64,000 bases of DNA, from assembly GCF_017591425.1 (NCBI RefSeq), contig NW_024465885.1:43643001-43707000 (forward strand), given 5' to 3'. This document shows positions 10,897 to 21,338 of this stretch, piece by piece (position 1 is the first letter of the stretch; each line of letters opens with the position of its first letter). This DNA comes from Ochotona curzoniae. Taxonomy: Eukaryota; Chordata; Mammalia; Lagomorpha; Ochotonidae. The position numbers were made by a program, and so were the translations under genes. Below the pieces are notes generated by a model. That model was not told the origin of the DNA and searched no databases. It worked only from the letters and a program-made list of their open reading frames with translations.

Positions 10897-11500
10897 TTAA
10901 AGCTCCCTTTCACATGAGCCGATGACCTCAGCACCTGCGCCCTGGCACTGCCTCATCCTGACCACGATGGGCACAAAACCCAGAGGGGCTCCCGGCCTCC
11001 GGACACCCCCCCCCCTCCTCTGCCACGTTCCTTGGAGCTCACTCACTGCTCTTCGCTCCCCACCCCCCACCCCTACTTTGCTTCCTCCAGCCTGGGAACC
11101 CAAGGGGCCTTCTCTAGGCTGCTTCCGAGAGCTGGCAGATTTCAGAAGGAAAAAAAAAAAAAACCACGCCACACATGAGAAAGAGAGAATGGCAGTTTGA
11201 CACTGCACTGTCACAGTTAAAACGGACCCTGCGCGTGACCCAGACCTGGACACCGATGCCTCGTGCCCAATCACAGCTGAGGCAGCATCTGCCACTGTTC
11301 GCAGCCGCCGCTCCATGCTGGGGGACCAGCTGCCTCTGTTTATGGCCTCTCCTCCCGCCTTCTGCCCCGCCGGGCTGCAGCAAGACACAGCCCGGCTGCC
11401 TGGCCCCAAATGTCGAATGTCATCTGTCTCCCCCCGGCCTGGCCTTTTCAACATAGTGGTTCCTCCAGCCCCCTTCTGTTTCCCTCCCGCCTCCCGTTCC
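10897..11500. promoter_or_regulatory. GC-rich candidate conserved non-coding block
   Basis: Repeat-free, CpG-retaining sequence, most notable at 11180-11480 ('cgcagccgccgctccatg', 'caatcacagctgaggcagc', 'ctgcctctgtttatggcc'). A 243-residue frame on the minus strand has low-complexity composition and no splice support, so I do not call a gene. Confidence 0.35.
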
Positions 11501-11949
11501 TGCCCTAGATGGCCGGAGGGTGTACATCTTCTCTCTGTAAGATGTGACCCTGGTGTAACAAAGCAGGACAAGGCGCTCCCACTCCTGTCACTCTCAGGAG
11601 GCAGTGTAGTGGGCCAGGAGACTCCCACACCTCACGCAGGGCCCCCACTTTCCCACTTCATGTTTCAGATGGCACCGTGATTGCTAGGCACAGTGGCAAT
11701 GAAGAACCCGGTTTAAATACCTGCACTTCATCTTTGCAGTGACCTTGACCCATTTGGCTGGAACTTGGAGACTGGGAGAAAGAAAGAGAACCAGATCCGA
11801 AGCTGGCACCTGTCACCATCTTGTGAATACCCCCCAACAGGCTTTGGCTGTGAATTCTGGGTAAGACAGCCTTGGCACATGGGCTACTCTCTTTTAGCTG
11901 CCGTATCCTGAAGCATACTTTCGGGCATCCCTTTAAGACAATGAAAGGA
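11501..11949. other. Unique DNA, no feature seen
   Basis: No repeat or exon recognised. Confidence 0.5.
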
Positions 11950-12125
11950 TTTGGGAGCTCTAGCATTGTGGTACAGCCAGTTAAGCTGCTGCTTGCAACA
12001 CCAGCATGCCATAGGTTCGAATCCTGGCTGCTCAGTTTCCAACCCAACTCCTTGCTAATGAACCTGGCAAGGCAGCAGAAGATCCCAAGTGTATGGGTCC
12101 CTGCATCCCTGTGGGAGACCCACAT
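11950..12125 (+). mobile_element. C-element SINE, 3'-truncated
   Basis: Sense 5' half: 'gcattgtggtacagccag', 'ataggttcgaatcctggctg' (box-B-like), 'ctccttgctaatgaacctgg', 'tgcatccctgtgggagaccc'. It stops where the Tigger-like element starts. Confidence 0.87.
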
Positions 12126-12420
12126 GATCACACCCTTTATGCACAGTGGGTCTGTTCTAAGACCCCCAGGAGGTGCCAGTAGACACAAATACATACATTG
12201 CATTTCCCTCCAAACATTGCTCCCGTATATACATATCCATGACAGTGTAGTTTATAAAGTAAGCACAGAAAGACATGAAAACAGCACCTAGTAAGTAAAC
12301 AGAGCTATCACAATGCACCACAATAAAAGCAATTTAAAATTGATGAATTGCTTATTTCTGGACTTTTCACCCTGTAACTGACTTGTAGCCACAGCCACAG
12401 GTACAACAGCACTAGAGGTC
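12126..12420 (+). mobile_element. Tigger-like DNA transposon remnant
   Basis: Matches by eye the common mammalian Tigger-related sequence with 'ttctaagacccccaggagg', 'gtttataaagtaagcacag', 'acaataaaagcaattt' and 'gaattgcttatttctgg'. No transposase frame survives. The family name is from memory. Confidence 0.55.
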
Positions 12421-12954
12421 AGCCATATCAGCGATTCCCTATTGGGCTTGCCTGTATCTCCAGGTTTCAGGGGTATATAGGGAAATAAACAGGGGTCCCT
12501 TCCCCCAAGAAGTCCTCCACCACAACACCAGGACAATTGGCACCAACTGGGGTTCAGGCATGTGGAACCACAGGAAGGCCAAACACCACAGGCCGGTGGA
12601 CATGCTTGTGGTTCACAGGTCAGGGGCAGTGGTCTGGGGACCACACCTTTCCTCCAAGTGTGGTTCAAATATCTGAAGATCAGCTTTATGCCAAAAAATA
12701 TTTTTGGTTACTTCTTTCCTAAGAAGTTTTCCCACGATGACACATTTTTAATAAGTTGGCTTTTGGAAGAACATCTCTCAGGGGATTTATTATAAATTAA
12801 CAACTTACAAAACTTGGTTATTCCTTTCTCCCAACCCCCTCTTCCAGCCTTAATAAGATCAGAAGCTTTCATGTTTGACCACCTCCCATGGGGCTGAAGG
12901 TTCAACACACCCTGTCACATTTGTTCTCAGTCACTCTGCCATAAAGATGACATC
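12421..12954. other. Unique DNA, no feature seen
   Basis: AT-rich from about 12670. No recognisable repeat. Confidence 0.5.
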
Positions 12955-13195
12955 TTGTTTTTATTGGAAAGTCAAAGAAATCAAGAGAGATCTTACATCC
13001 ACTGGCTAACTCTCCAAATACAACAGCCAAAGCCAAGAGCCCAAACAGGTGGTGGAACTCAAGCATATGAGCCGTCATGGGCTGCCTCCCTGCGCAGACG
13101 TTTGCCGGAAGCCAGAATCAGAAACAGAAGCAGAATTTGAACCAGGCATCCAGCATGGGATGCAATTGCCCCCACAGGGTGGTTAAACAATTCCT
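12955..13195 (-). mobile_element. SINE, antisense, old
   Basis: 'tttattggaaagtcaaag', 'gatcttacatccactggc', 'ccaaatacaacagccaaag', 'ttgaaccaggcatccagc'. Strongly diverged antisense C-element. Confidence 0.7.
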
Positions 13196-13442
13196 CTTCT
13201 GTTTTTATCTATGAAGAAACAGGGCGGAAGTAGCCAACAAATCCATCTCAGAGCAGAGTTACTAACTGATAGAATATCGGTTCTCCATTCTCTTTAACTC
13301 CAAGTCCGCTCCAGTCCCTCTCTATGTGTAGTGATTAATTACAGGTGAAGCTGAAAGGATCACCTACAAAAGAAATATGAAAAAGCCTATGTTTTAAAAT
13401 GTCTACTGTTTATTCCCATTTTATTTCAAATGAGTGGCTTTA
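13196..13442. other. Unique AT-rich DNA
   Basis: Contains 'gtgattaattacaggtg'. Otherwise nothing recognised. Confidence 0.45.
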
Positions 13443-13580
13443 ATTATTTGAAATGTGGAATTAGAGATCTTCTATCTGCTGGTTCACTGGTTCACTTCTG
13501 AACAGTAGATGGAAGATCTTTCTATTTTTCCTTCTCTCTATAAATCTGCCTTTCCCATAAAGATAATTTTTAAAAGAAGC
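13443..13580. mobile_element. Fold-back of SINE 3' ends
   Basis: Antisense SINE start (13443-13492: 'tatttgaaatgtgg', 'gatcttctatctgctggttc') runs directly into a sense SINE end (13505-13580: 'agtagatggaagatctttc', 'tctctataaatctgcctttcc'). The body between them is missing, leaving a small inverted repeat. Confidence 0.7.
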
Positions 13581-14166
13581 AGATAATGTCACTATACCAA
13601 ATAATGAGCAGAGAAAAGTCTCAACTTCACAATAGTTGGAACTACTGCCTCCCAAATGCCATGGAAATGACCAAGTCAACCTTCACCTTCAAACTGGGGT
13701 CTGCTTTGCCTTTGATCCCTCTGAATTTTGACCAGTCAATAAACCTCATGTTGCCAGTAGCACAGAAGACATTTTAATAAAGCAGAAGGACTGGGAAGAG
13801 CCATGCTTGCCAGAGACACAACTCTGCCAAAATGACAGAACAGGGACAACCAAAAGCTTGGGTGGATAGTGCTGCTTTGGTGGCCGTGATTCTCAGGGTT
13901 CCTAAAGTGCAAGTGGTGGTGGTCACACTGCCCATCTCTTATTCTCCCAAGTGCTTCTAAGCCATGAGGTCTTTATATGAAATGCAGTTTGACTAAAAAT
14001 CTACTTTCATTTCTCTTTATGTCACTTAGATCTACCTAAAATTAAGGTGGAATTCATAAACATAGTGTTGCCAGAATTAATTTTGATAATGTGGCTGTGA
14101 CTTCCCAGTCCCATCTGAGAGGTTAAAAAATTGACGAAGTCTAACAAGGATCAACCTTACATATGT
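13581..14166. other. Unique DNA, no feature seen
   Basis: AT-moderate. Includes 'ccagaattaattttgataatg' near 14071 but no further support for an element. Confidence 0.45.
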
Positions 14167-14420
14167 ATATTTTATTTTAAAGATGGAGTTACAGAAAGAG
14201 GAAGGAGAGAGAGAGATCTCCCATCTATTGGTTCAGTCACCAAATGGCCACAGCAGTCAGGCCTGGGCCAGGCTTGAAGCCACAAGCTTTGTCTGGGTGT
14301 TCCACATGAGTGGCAGAGGTTCAAGCATTCAGGTCATCTTCTACTGCTTTCCCAGGAATATTAGCAGAAAGCTGGGTAAGAAGTAGAGCAGCGGGGACTC
14401 AGACTGGCATGTGAACTTTA
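14167..14420 (-). mobile_element. C-element SINE, antisense
   Basis: 'tattttattttaaagatgg', 'gttacagaaagaggaagg', 'ccatctattggttcagtcacc', 'ctactgctttcccaggaat', 'gcagcggggactcagac'. It lies 13 bp from a sense copy, forming an inverted pair. Confidence 0.9.
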
Positions 14421-14433
14421 AGGGAATTGACTT

Positions 14434-14770
14434 GGAGTTGGTGTTATGGTATAATGGATTTGCTGGCATCCCATATGAACACTGGCCCAAGTTCCAATTA
14501 TTCCACTTTGGATCCAGCTCCCTGCTAATGTACCTGGTAGCGGACAGAAGATGATTCAAGTACTTGAGCACCTGTCACACATGTGGGCCACTCAGGTGAG
14601 GTTCCAGGCTCTTGTCTTCAGCCTGGATCAATTCCCCCCATTGTGAAGCAACAGATGAAAAATTCTGTGTGTGTGTGTGTGTCTCTGGGTGTATGCACAC
14701 ATGCATGTACACACACGGGCATATATGTCTCCTTCTCTGTTACTGTTTCAAATAAATAACATAAATCTTT
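14434..14770 (+). mobile_element. C-element SINE with internal (TG)n expansion
   Basis: Sense copy: 'ggtgttatggtataatgg', 'ctggcatcccatatgaac', 'ggatccagctccctgctaatg', 'aaataaataacataaatctt'. The pyrimidine stretch near the tail has become TG/CA-rich (14664-14720). Confidence 0.9.
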
Positions 14771-15023
14771 ACAACAAAGTGATTGGCCAATAACCTCACA
14801 CCAGTCATTCAACACAGATCACCAAAAGCATCCCAGGGTTCAATCAAATGAATAATACTCCAGAGCAGCTGTTGAAAACAGTTTTTGGAGACCAGAGTTG
14901 ATCACTTTGGAAGGCAGGCATGTTCGCATGGCTTCTCCATTCCTTGGAGGAAAGTTCAACAACTGAGAAGCCACACACCCCAAGTAAATCAATTCCTACA
15001 GATGCGCTAAAAGCATGCGGTCT

Positions 15024-15301
15024 GGCAGTGGCTTGGATATAATTGGTCCCCAACAAAACTCATGTTGAAGTTTGGTTCCCCCAATGAATGAATGCTGGGA
15101 AGAGTTTGAGCTATGGTGTGGGGCGGGACCCCAGCCCTTTCTCCTTCCACCATGAGCTGAAGTGGCTTAGGTCCTCCCACCAGAGTGCTCTCCTTTCTAC
15201 TCTTCTACCTTTAGAATCTCTGGGCTGAAATAAACGTCTTTTCTTTATAAATGTACCCAACCTCACGCATTCTACTACAGCAACACAAAGTCGGTTAAGG
15301 C
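15024..15301 (+). mobile_element. MaLR LTR (MST/THE1 type), solo
   Basis: Follows the MST/THE1 LTR order: 'tggcttggatataattgg', 'aaactcatgttgaagtttgg', 'ttccaccatgagctgaag', 'gcctgaaataaac'-like poly-A region at 15223 ('gggctgaaataaacg'), 'cttttctttataaatgtaccc', and the 3' end 'cagcaacacaaagtcgg'. The central third is deleted. This is an ERVL-MaLR LTR with no internal sequence. Confidence 0.88.
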
Positions 15302-15974
15302 AGGTCCCCATGTTTTCATTTATTTCCATGTATTTCATCTGAGTTATTAAAAGAATAGGGCAAAGCATTTCCAACAGTGCCAACAGCCCCCGCCTTGCCT
15401 CCCGCGAGCTCGGGAGTGATGGCAAGAAGATTCCATCCCCTTCGAGCCCCCACAGCCCGCAGGACACAGCTGCAGTTCCTGCGACTCGTTCCGACAGAAC
15501 TGGAAGGGACTGCTGTGAATTTCCTCGGAAGTCGCTGCTCTGTGACAAAGTTCATGGCTCCCCGCACCACCTGCCTCTGATTCCCACCAGAAGCCATCAC
15601 TCCCGATTAAAGCAAACACTGTCAATCCGGCCCCCGGCCCAGGATGCTCTGCTCCCCTCTGAGCACATTGCCAAAACAGATTTATGATTGGGTCGCTTTA
15701 GGTCACGGTATCCACGGGTGGACAAAATGTAGTAAGAACGGTACCGGTCGCTGGAGACCTACAGACCAGTACAGATCGAGCATCGTCCGAAACAGCGCAG
15801 TTGGCGGCCCTTCATCCAGAAACTCCTCAGCATGTAGACTTCCCCGACACTTCTCAGGCCTCCTTGGCAGCCTGTTGCCCGCACCCGTGTCAGCCCAGAC
15901 GGTGACGCCTCTTTCTGCTTCTGCCTCAGATGGAACAAAGAAAATTTCTGAGAGGTTCTGTCTCCTTTGTTAAT
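15302..15974. other. Unique DNA, no clear feature
   Basis: GC-richer at 15390-15640 with several CpGs. Overlapping short frames on both strands, none convincing. Confidence 0.45.
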
Positions 15975-16240
15975 ACCTGCAAAAGAGGTCATTGTTTAGC
16001 CATCTCAGAGTATCAGGATTCGAATCCCATTTCTGGCTCCTGACTAGTTTTGTGCTAATCATGCAGGAGCCAAGGAAGGGAGAGCAGCAGAGATGGGTCA
16101 TGTGATTGGGTCTCTGCCACCATGAGGAATAACTGGATTAAATTCCCAGCTCGTGGATTGAATTCCCCTAAGGTCATTGTGGGTATTTGAGGAATGAACT
16201 AGCAAATGGTGTATCTCTCTCTCTCAAAAATATTTCGGTA
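15975..16240 (+). mobile_element. Old SINE, CSINE2-like
   Basis: 'ggattcgaatcccatttctgg' (box-B-like), 'gtgctaatcatgcaggagcc', 'gtgggtatttgaggaatgaac', 'agcaaatggtgtatctctc'. Heavily diverged. Confidence 0.6.
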
Positions 16241-16352
16241 AGGCAAGACACATGAGCTCTTGAAGGAGAAGAGTTTCTGCATTGGGGATGGAGGATTGAT
16301 ATGGTACAGGCTCTTCCAGGAAATCATCCTTTTTTTCTCCTTTTTTTTTTTT

Positions 16353-16450
16353 AGCTTATTTATTTATTTATTTGAAAGGCAGAGAGTCAGGGTCACAGAG
16401 ACAGAGAAAGAGAAGGGGAGAAAGAGCCCTTGTCTGTTGGTTTACTCCCC
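16353..16450 (-). mobile_element. SINE 3' end, antisense, truncated
   Basis: 'ttatttatttatttgaaagg', 'cagagacagagaaagagaag', 'ctgttggtttactcccc'. The body is lost after about 100 bases. Confidence 0.8.
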
Positions 16451-16664
16451 AGAAGGTCTAATTCCAGAAGAAGAGGGAATTCTTTCGGATCATTACAGAT
16501 GCATATGATAGCAGGTGGCATTTGCAAGAAGACTGGGGCAGCGTGATATTGGGGCTGCTGAACCCGAGGAGATGGTTGTGTACATGCCTGGAAAGGCAGG
16601 TAGGAGCTGGTTGCAAGGCACACTGTGTTTTATGCCATGGAGCTTGGATTTATTTCTTTATAAA

Positions 16665-16840
16665 AAGATATGTATACTTTTTGAAGGGGAGAGAGAGAGA
16701 GACAGAATCTTCCATTCACTAATGCATTCCTCAAATAACTGCAATAGCCAGAGTTGGCCCAGGCCAAATCCAGGAGCCTGGAGCTCCATCCTGGTCCCCC
16801 CACACTCGGGCCATCCTCTACTGCATTCATGGGCACAATA
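16665..16840 (-). mobile_element. C-element SINE, antisense, truncated
   Basis: 'gaaggggagagagagagag', 'ctaatgcattcctcaaat', 'gcaatagccagagttgg', 'gagcctggagctccatcc', then loss of homology at 'gcattcatgggca'. Confidence 0.85.
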
Positions 16841-17925
16841 TTTTATTTTTCACATACAATACATTTATCTTTTCACTTAGTTTTCCAGGTGCTTCTTGAT
16901 GGCTTGGCTGAAAAGTGGATGCTAGGGTGAGAGAGAGCAAGATGAGAGGCAAGCCAACTAAATGAGCTGGAGGGTTGGACAACTCAGACCAAAGGTGGTG
17001 CCCCGGAATTCAGGAAGTGATTCTGGATGAAGCAGGCAGTATTGAAGGGTGACCAATGGGGTGTTTTAGCTGGGGGTCCCCAGAAGCAGGATCTGTGACC
17101 AAGGCTATGTGCAGGCCATTCTGGAATTGACTTTAGGAAGTAACAATGGGGTGGGGTGGGGAGGGGAGAAACAAGGGAGAGAAACAGGGAAACAGGGTGT
17201 AAGGGTCCCAGGCAGTGTGGGCTGATGCCACATGGGCATCTGGGGCCACTCTGCACTCGTCTGCTTCTGTGCAGTATTATCAACTTGAACTCAGTTATTT
17301 CTGGTAGGTGGAAATCAGCAGCAGAGGGGTGATCAGATTCAGGTTCAAGAGATGTGCCAAGAATTGTGCATTTGTATTTCACGGGTCTGTTTGCAAACAC
17401 ATCTTTGAGTTGCAAAAGGCAGCTCTCGGTAAGGGAAGGAACAGACTAAGCTACAGTTTGCAGAAAAAGACAGCTCCCCCAACTTAGACTGGTTCCACTC
17501 ACAGTCATTCCATTTCACAAGGGGTACCTAAGCAGTAGGCATTCAGGAGGAACCACACTGGACAATCTGAATTTGGGTCATTTCCCCAGCCAGCCAGCTG
17601 TGCTCTGCTCCTCCCTTATGACGCTAGGCAGCAGACAGCAGCCACAGCCCCAAGTCCTGTCAGGGGTTAGCAGGAATCCAGCTGACAGCAGGTTGTGTAG
17701 CTGAGTGGGGAATGTGTGGGAGCAAACGGGGAGTCAGTGCAATTGAGCTTTGGGTGTTTTTACCTTCCTGCAGGCCTGCTGAGCTGTGGCCCCATGGAAC
17801 ACTGAAAAGGCTCTAGCTATGATGCCTTGGAGGTGAAATGGGTGCATACATAGTGAAGGTCCCAAGGAAAGTGAAGTCTGCCTTTCCCGCCTCCAGCATC
17901 TGAATCCAGCTTAAGAACAGGTTTT
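16841..17925. other. Unique DNA, no feature seen
   Basis: No SINE, LTR or exon recognised in about 1.1 kb. Confidence 0.5.
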
Positions 17926-17929
17926 GTGG

Positions 17930-18591
17930 GATGGGAGAGCACAGGTGACACGCCCTCATAGTCCTGACAGACCCCAGAGAGGGTCTCACCTCACAGGAAT
18001 TGCGAGGTGGCTCTTTGTCTCACGGAGCTGAAAAATTAGTGTGGACATAAACAGGGGCAGTGAGCAAAGCCATTGAGAGTCAATTTTATTGCAAAACAGA
18101 GACTCCTGCTTGCCAGGAGGGGTCCCAGAGGGAGGGTCCAGCCAGGTCTGGGGGTAGGAGAGTGCTTATTAACCACATTGTTGCAATTCATCAGGGGTCT
18201 GCCTTTTTTTTTTTCCTATGTCTCTTGTGTAGCCATCACCGATCCTGACCAGTTAACAACCGCTACCTTGTCAACTTGGGAGATGTGACAGTCGACAAAT
18301 ATTGACCTAGCCAATTAAGGCAGGTTATGTTGGCCTGATAGGTTGTTAAACACTGGAAATATGCTATTTTGTGGTGTGTTCTGGTACGGTGCGAGTCTAC
18401 TCTCTCATAGGGTTACCTATGGGGATGGGACCCATTGTGTCCCTGAACAGTAAATATTTGCATTTTCTTGGGGCAATATGTTTTGTCTTATCAGTTTATG
18501 TCAGGTTTCATATAAGCACCTGGTCCCTTATTCCCACGGGGCCTTTTCTAACTGGCTATTAACCCTTCCAGCTCCCCAAACTGACATTACA
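17930..18591 (-). mobile_element. Probable retroviral solo LTR, antisense
   Basis: Read on the minus strand, the block starts 'TGTAATGTCAG' (plus-strand end 18591), runs about 500 bases, then has an AATAAAA poly-A signal (minus strand of 'attttattgc' at 18085) followed by a U5-like stretch. The rightmost end 'ttaca' resembles that of the clearer LTR at 39946-40447. The left boundary and a TSD could not be fixed, and no internal viral sequence is present. Confidence 0.5.
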
Positions 18592-18599
18592 GTGGAACA

Positions 18600-18880
18600 G
18601 AATAAGCAGCCATTTGGGATGCCTACACCCCATTTCAGAGTTGTGTAAGTAGTCTCAGCTACTCCACTACTAATCCCACTTTCTCCTGGGAAGCAATGGA
18701 TCGGAACTCAGATACCTGGGACCCTGCTGCGCATGGGAAAGGCATGGATGGAGTCCTTGGTTCCTGGCTTCAGTCTGGCCCAGCCCTGTCTGCTGGGGAC
18801 ATTTGGAAAGTAACTCTGTAGGTGGACAATTTATATTTCTCTTGGACTTTCAAGCAGATGAAAAGAGGTAAACATTTTTT
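18600..18880 (+). mobile_element. Old SINE, CSINE2-like
   Basis: 'gccatttgggatgcctac', 'tcagctactccactactaatc', 'gtccttggttcctggcttc', 'ctggggacatttggaaag', ending in AT-rich sequence. Divergence is high. Confidence 0.65.
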
Positions 18881-19093
18881 TTAGAAAATTAAAGCGAAGT
18901 GAGACTGTAGGAGTTGGTTGGAGTCCAGATGGACTCAGTCTCAGCAGCCACATGCCCTGCATACCAATGCTGCGGGTGTCATGATGGAAGCAGAGACCAA
19001 AGCTTCACATATGTGTTTTCTTCTCCTTCATAATCTTGGGGCAGGTGAGCCCCAACCATCTTCTGATAGGAATGAATGCTAATGAAAATCTAG

Positions 19094-19670
19094 CCAAGAA
19101 CTAGCCTGGGGGTGGGCCTGATGGGAATTGGTAGTGCTGAACTTGGCTAGACCAGGGCACCCACTGGTATGAGTGTGACCCATGCCTGGGGCAGGAACTG
19201 TGAACACTCAACCTGCTAGGCCACTGTTCCCACTGGTGAGCATAGGAGCTAGGACCAGGGACAGGCTGGACTAGACAAGACAACAGAACCCATTGGCATA
19301 TGTGTGAGCCAGGTCTGGGGACTGGACAGACTGAGCTTAGCTACAGTACCTATGATGTATTCAAGAGTCAGGTAGGATGTGATATAGGACAAGCTAGACT
19401 GCAGCACGTGCTGACACACACGAAAATTGAGGCGGGGTGGCAGGACCGGTGGGGGCTACTGGGAGCTTCCCTGACTAGGCTGTGGCATCCACTGGTATGT
19501 TTGAGGATCAGGCCCATGCCAGGCTCGGCTGAGCTAGCCACAGTACCCATCAGTTCATGTGAGAGATGGGGCTGGGAGCAGAACTGACCAGGCAGCTATA
19601 CCCACTAATATGTAAGATGGCTGGTGTGGGAGACAGACAGAACTTGACTCTGCACTAACATGTGCTACAT
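19094..19670. repeat. Degenerate tandem array, ~58-bp unit
   Basis: About eight or nine head-to-tail units of 54-81 bases. Each begins near 'acccactggtatgtgtgag', continues with a CAGG-CTGGGG-CAGGA segment and ends near 'gactaggctacagt'. Unit starts are visible near 19160, 19230, 19288, 19348, 19407, 19488, 19546 and 19602. Copies are strongly diverged. I do not recognise the family. Confidence 0.7.
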
Positions 19671-20214
19671 GCAAAAATCAAGTCAAAGGACTTCCCAAGT
19701 AAGATTTCTTGAGGGAATTCCCCAACAAGATCACTGGACTCAAATCCCAGCCTTAGGGGAAACCACGTGATATGTGGTCCAACCTTGGAGTGCATGCATC
19801 GGGCCTCCTCAGTTGCGGATGTTCCTTTAGTGGCCAACATGCCCAGAGGCACACAACAGATGTGACAGCCAGTTCATCTAGGCCAGCAGAGAACAATGAG
19901 TGCCTAGCCAGAGGTTGGAAAGCAGAACAGGTTGGATAACTTTCGTGGCCAAGCTTTGCAACATGTTCCTGGGTTCATGGATGCACACTGAGGTGGATTT
20001 GGTCAGTCAGTAGACTTTAGAAAGATTTTCTCAACCCTGGTGCCACGAAGCTAATAATATCTCAGAACTACCAAAACCACCCAAGTAAAACCCTCAGAAT
20101 CTTCCCCACTTATGGGTTTCTAAAGGGTCATTAAATGACTGCCTCCCATCTCTGGGTGCTGATGTAGTGTGACAACAAGGAGCAGCCTCCTCTCTCCCAC
20201 CCCACCAAACTTGG
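19671..20214. other. Sequence adjoining the tandem array, unclassified
   Basis: Continues in the style of an interspersed repeat ('actcaaatcccagcctt', 'gaaaccacgtgatatgtgg') but I cannot assign a family. It may be the rest of the retroelement that carries the tandem array. Confidence 0.3.
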
Positions 20215-20960
20215 GGGCATTCTTTGGAGTTGGGCTCTTTATTCACCTATTATTTCTGTATCGATGACACAAAATATCAGTGTGCTGTTTTTCGCTTAAC
20301 TCCAGCCTTCCCCCCGCCCTCGCCCCAGCCATTTGTCACCCTGACTTTTCAAGGTCACTTTGGAAACACAGTCTCAGCACATGTGAAAGGGCTTTGCTTA
20401 CCCTAATTCCAGGCTGATGAAGTGACATGGAAGGACACCCATTTGCGGAATTCTCCTGCTCTCTTAGCTGCAATAGCTGGAACTTCTAGCCACCCTGTTC
20501 TAGCGGTTAAGTGCATGGCTCCTGTGTGCTTATAATTGGGGAAATAACTATTTAGAGTTTGAAATTAAAACCAAAGCTTACATGTTAAAGTACCTTAAAT
20601 TGTTTTTGAGCAAGCAGTTGTGTACCGAAATGGCACTTCACTTGTGGCTTGGGCGGGGGGGCTGTGTGCTTCATTTTTTCCCCCCCTGTAGTTCTGGCTT
20701 CACATCCTTGTTCTTGGGAAAGGACAGCAAAAGCACTTCCTAGCAGATCATGCCGAGTGTATTTCAGAACTTTGATCAGAAAGGTCAAGAAAATGGCTTT
20801 GTGCCTTCCCAGGCTTTCTTCAGCCAGCTCCGATCGCTGTTCCCTGGCAGTCTCATCTATTACCCAGGTCTGCGGACATGCTTTGAAGCAGTTCCAACTC
20901 CATATTACTTTATCTTGATGCATTTTAGAATATAAAAAGCAGGACTTCAGAAGTCATATC
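20215..20960. promoter_or_regulatory. Weak candidate conserved non-coding block
   Basis: Repeat-poor sequence with 'ctattatttctgtatcgatg', 'cttttcaaggtcactttgg' (nuclear-receptor-like half-site) and 'gtgacatggaagg'. Support is compositional only. Confidence 0.25.
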
Positions 20961-20976
20961 ACGTAGAAGAAAAGTG

Positions 20977-21328
20977 GGCCCAGCAGCGTGGACTAGCAGC
21001 TAAAGTCCTCGCCTTGCACGTGCCAGGATCCCATATGGGCGCCGGTTCTAATCCCGGCAGCTCCACTTCCCATCCAGCTCCCTGCCTGTGGCCCGGGAAA
21101 GCAGTCGAGGACGGCCCAAAGCCTTGGGACCCTGCACCGTGTGGGAGACCTGGAAGAAGTTCCTGGTTCCTGGCTTCGGATCGGTGCAGCACCAGCCGTT
21201 GCGCTCACTTGGGGAGTGAATCATCGGACAGAAGATCTTCCTCTCTGTCTCTCCTCCTCTCTGTATATCCGACTTTGTAATGAAAATAAAATAAATCTCT
21301 AAAAAAAAAAAAAAGAAAGAAAAAAAGA
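20977..21328 (+). mobile_element. Young C-element SINE with TSD
   Basis: Near-complete copy from 'gggcccagcagcgtgg' to a (GA)-marked poly-A tail. Pol III box B 'ggttctaatccc' is intact. A perfect 10-bp TSD 'aagaaaagtg' flanks it at 20967-20976 and 21329-21338. The 'cctcgccttgcac' and 'cgaggacggcccaaagcc' signatures place it in the young subfamily. Confidence 0.97.
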
Positions 21329-21338
21329 AAGAAAAGTG

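Noticed and set aside
10897..11628. 243-residue minus-strand open frame
   Set aside because: Low stop frequency from high GC, homopolymer runs (Phe from poly-A), no recognisable domain.
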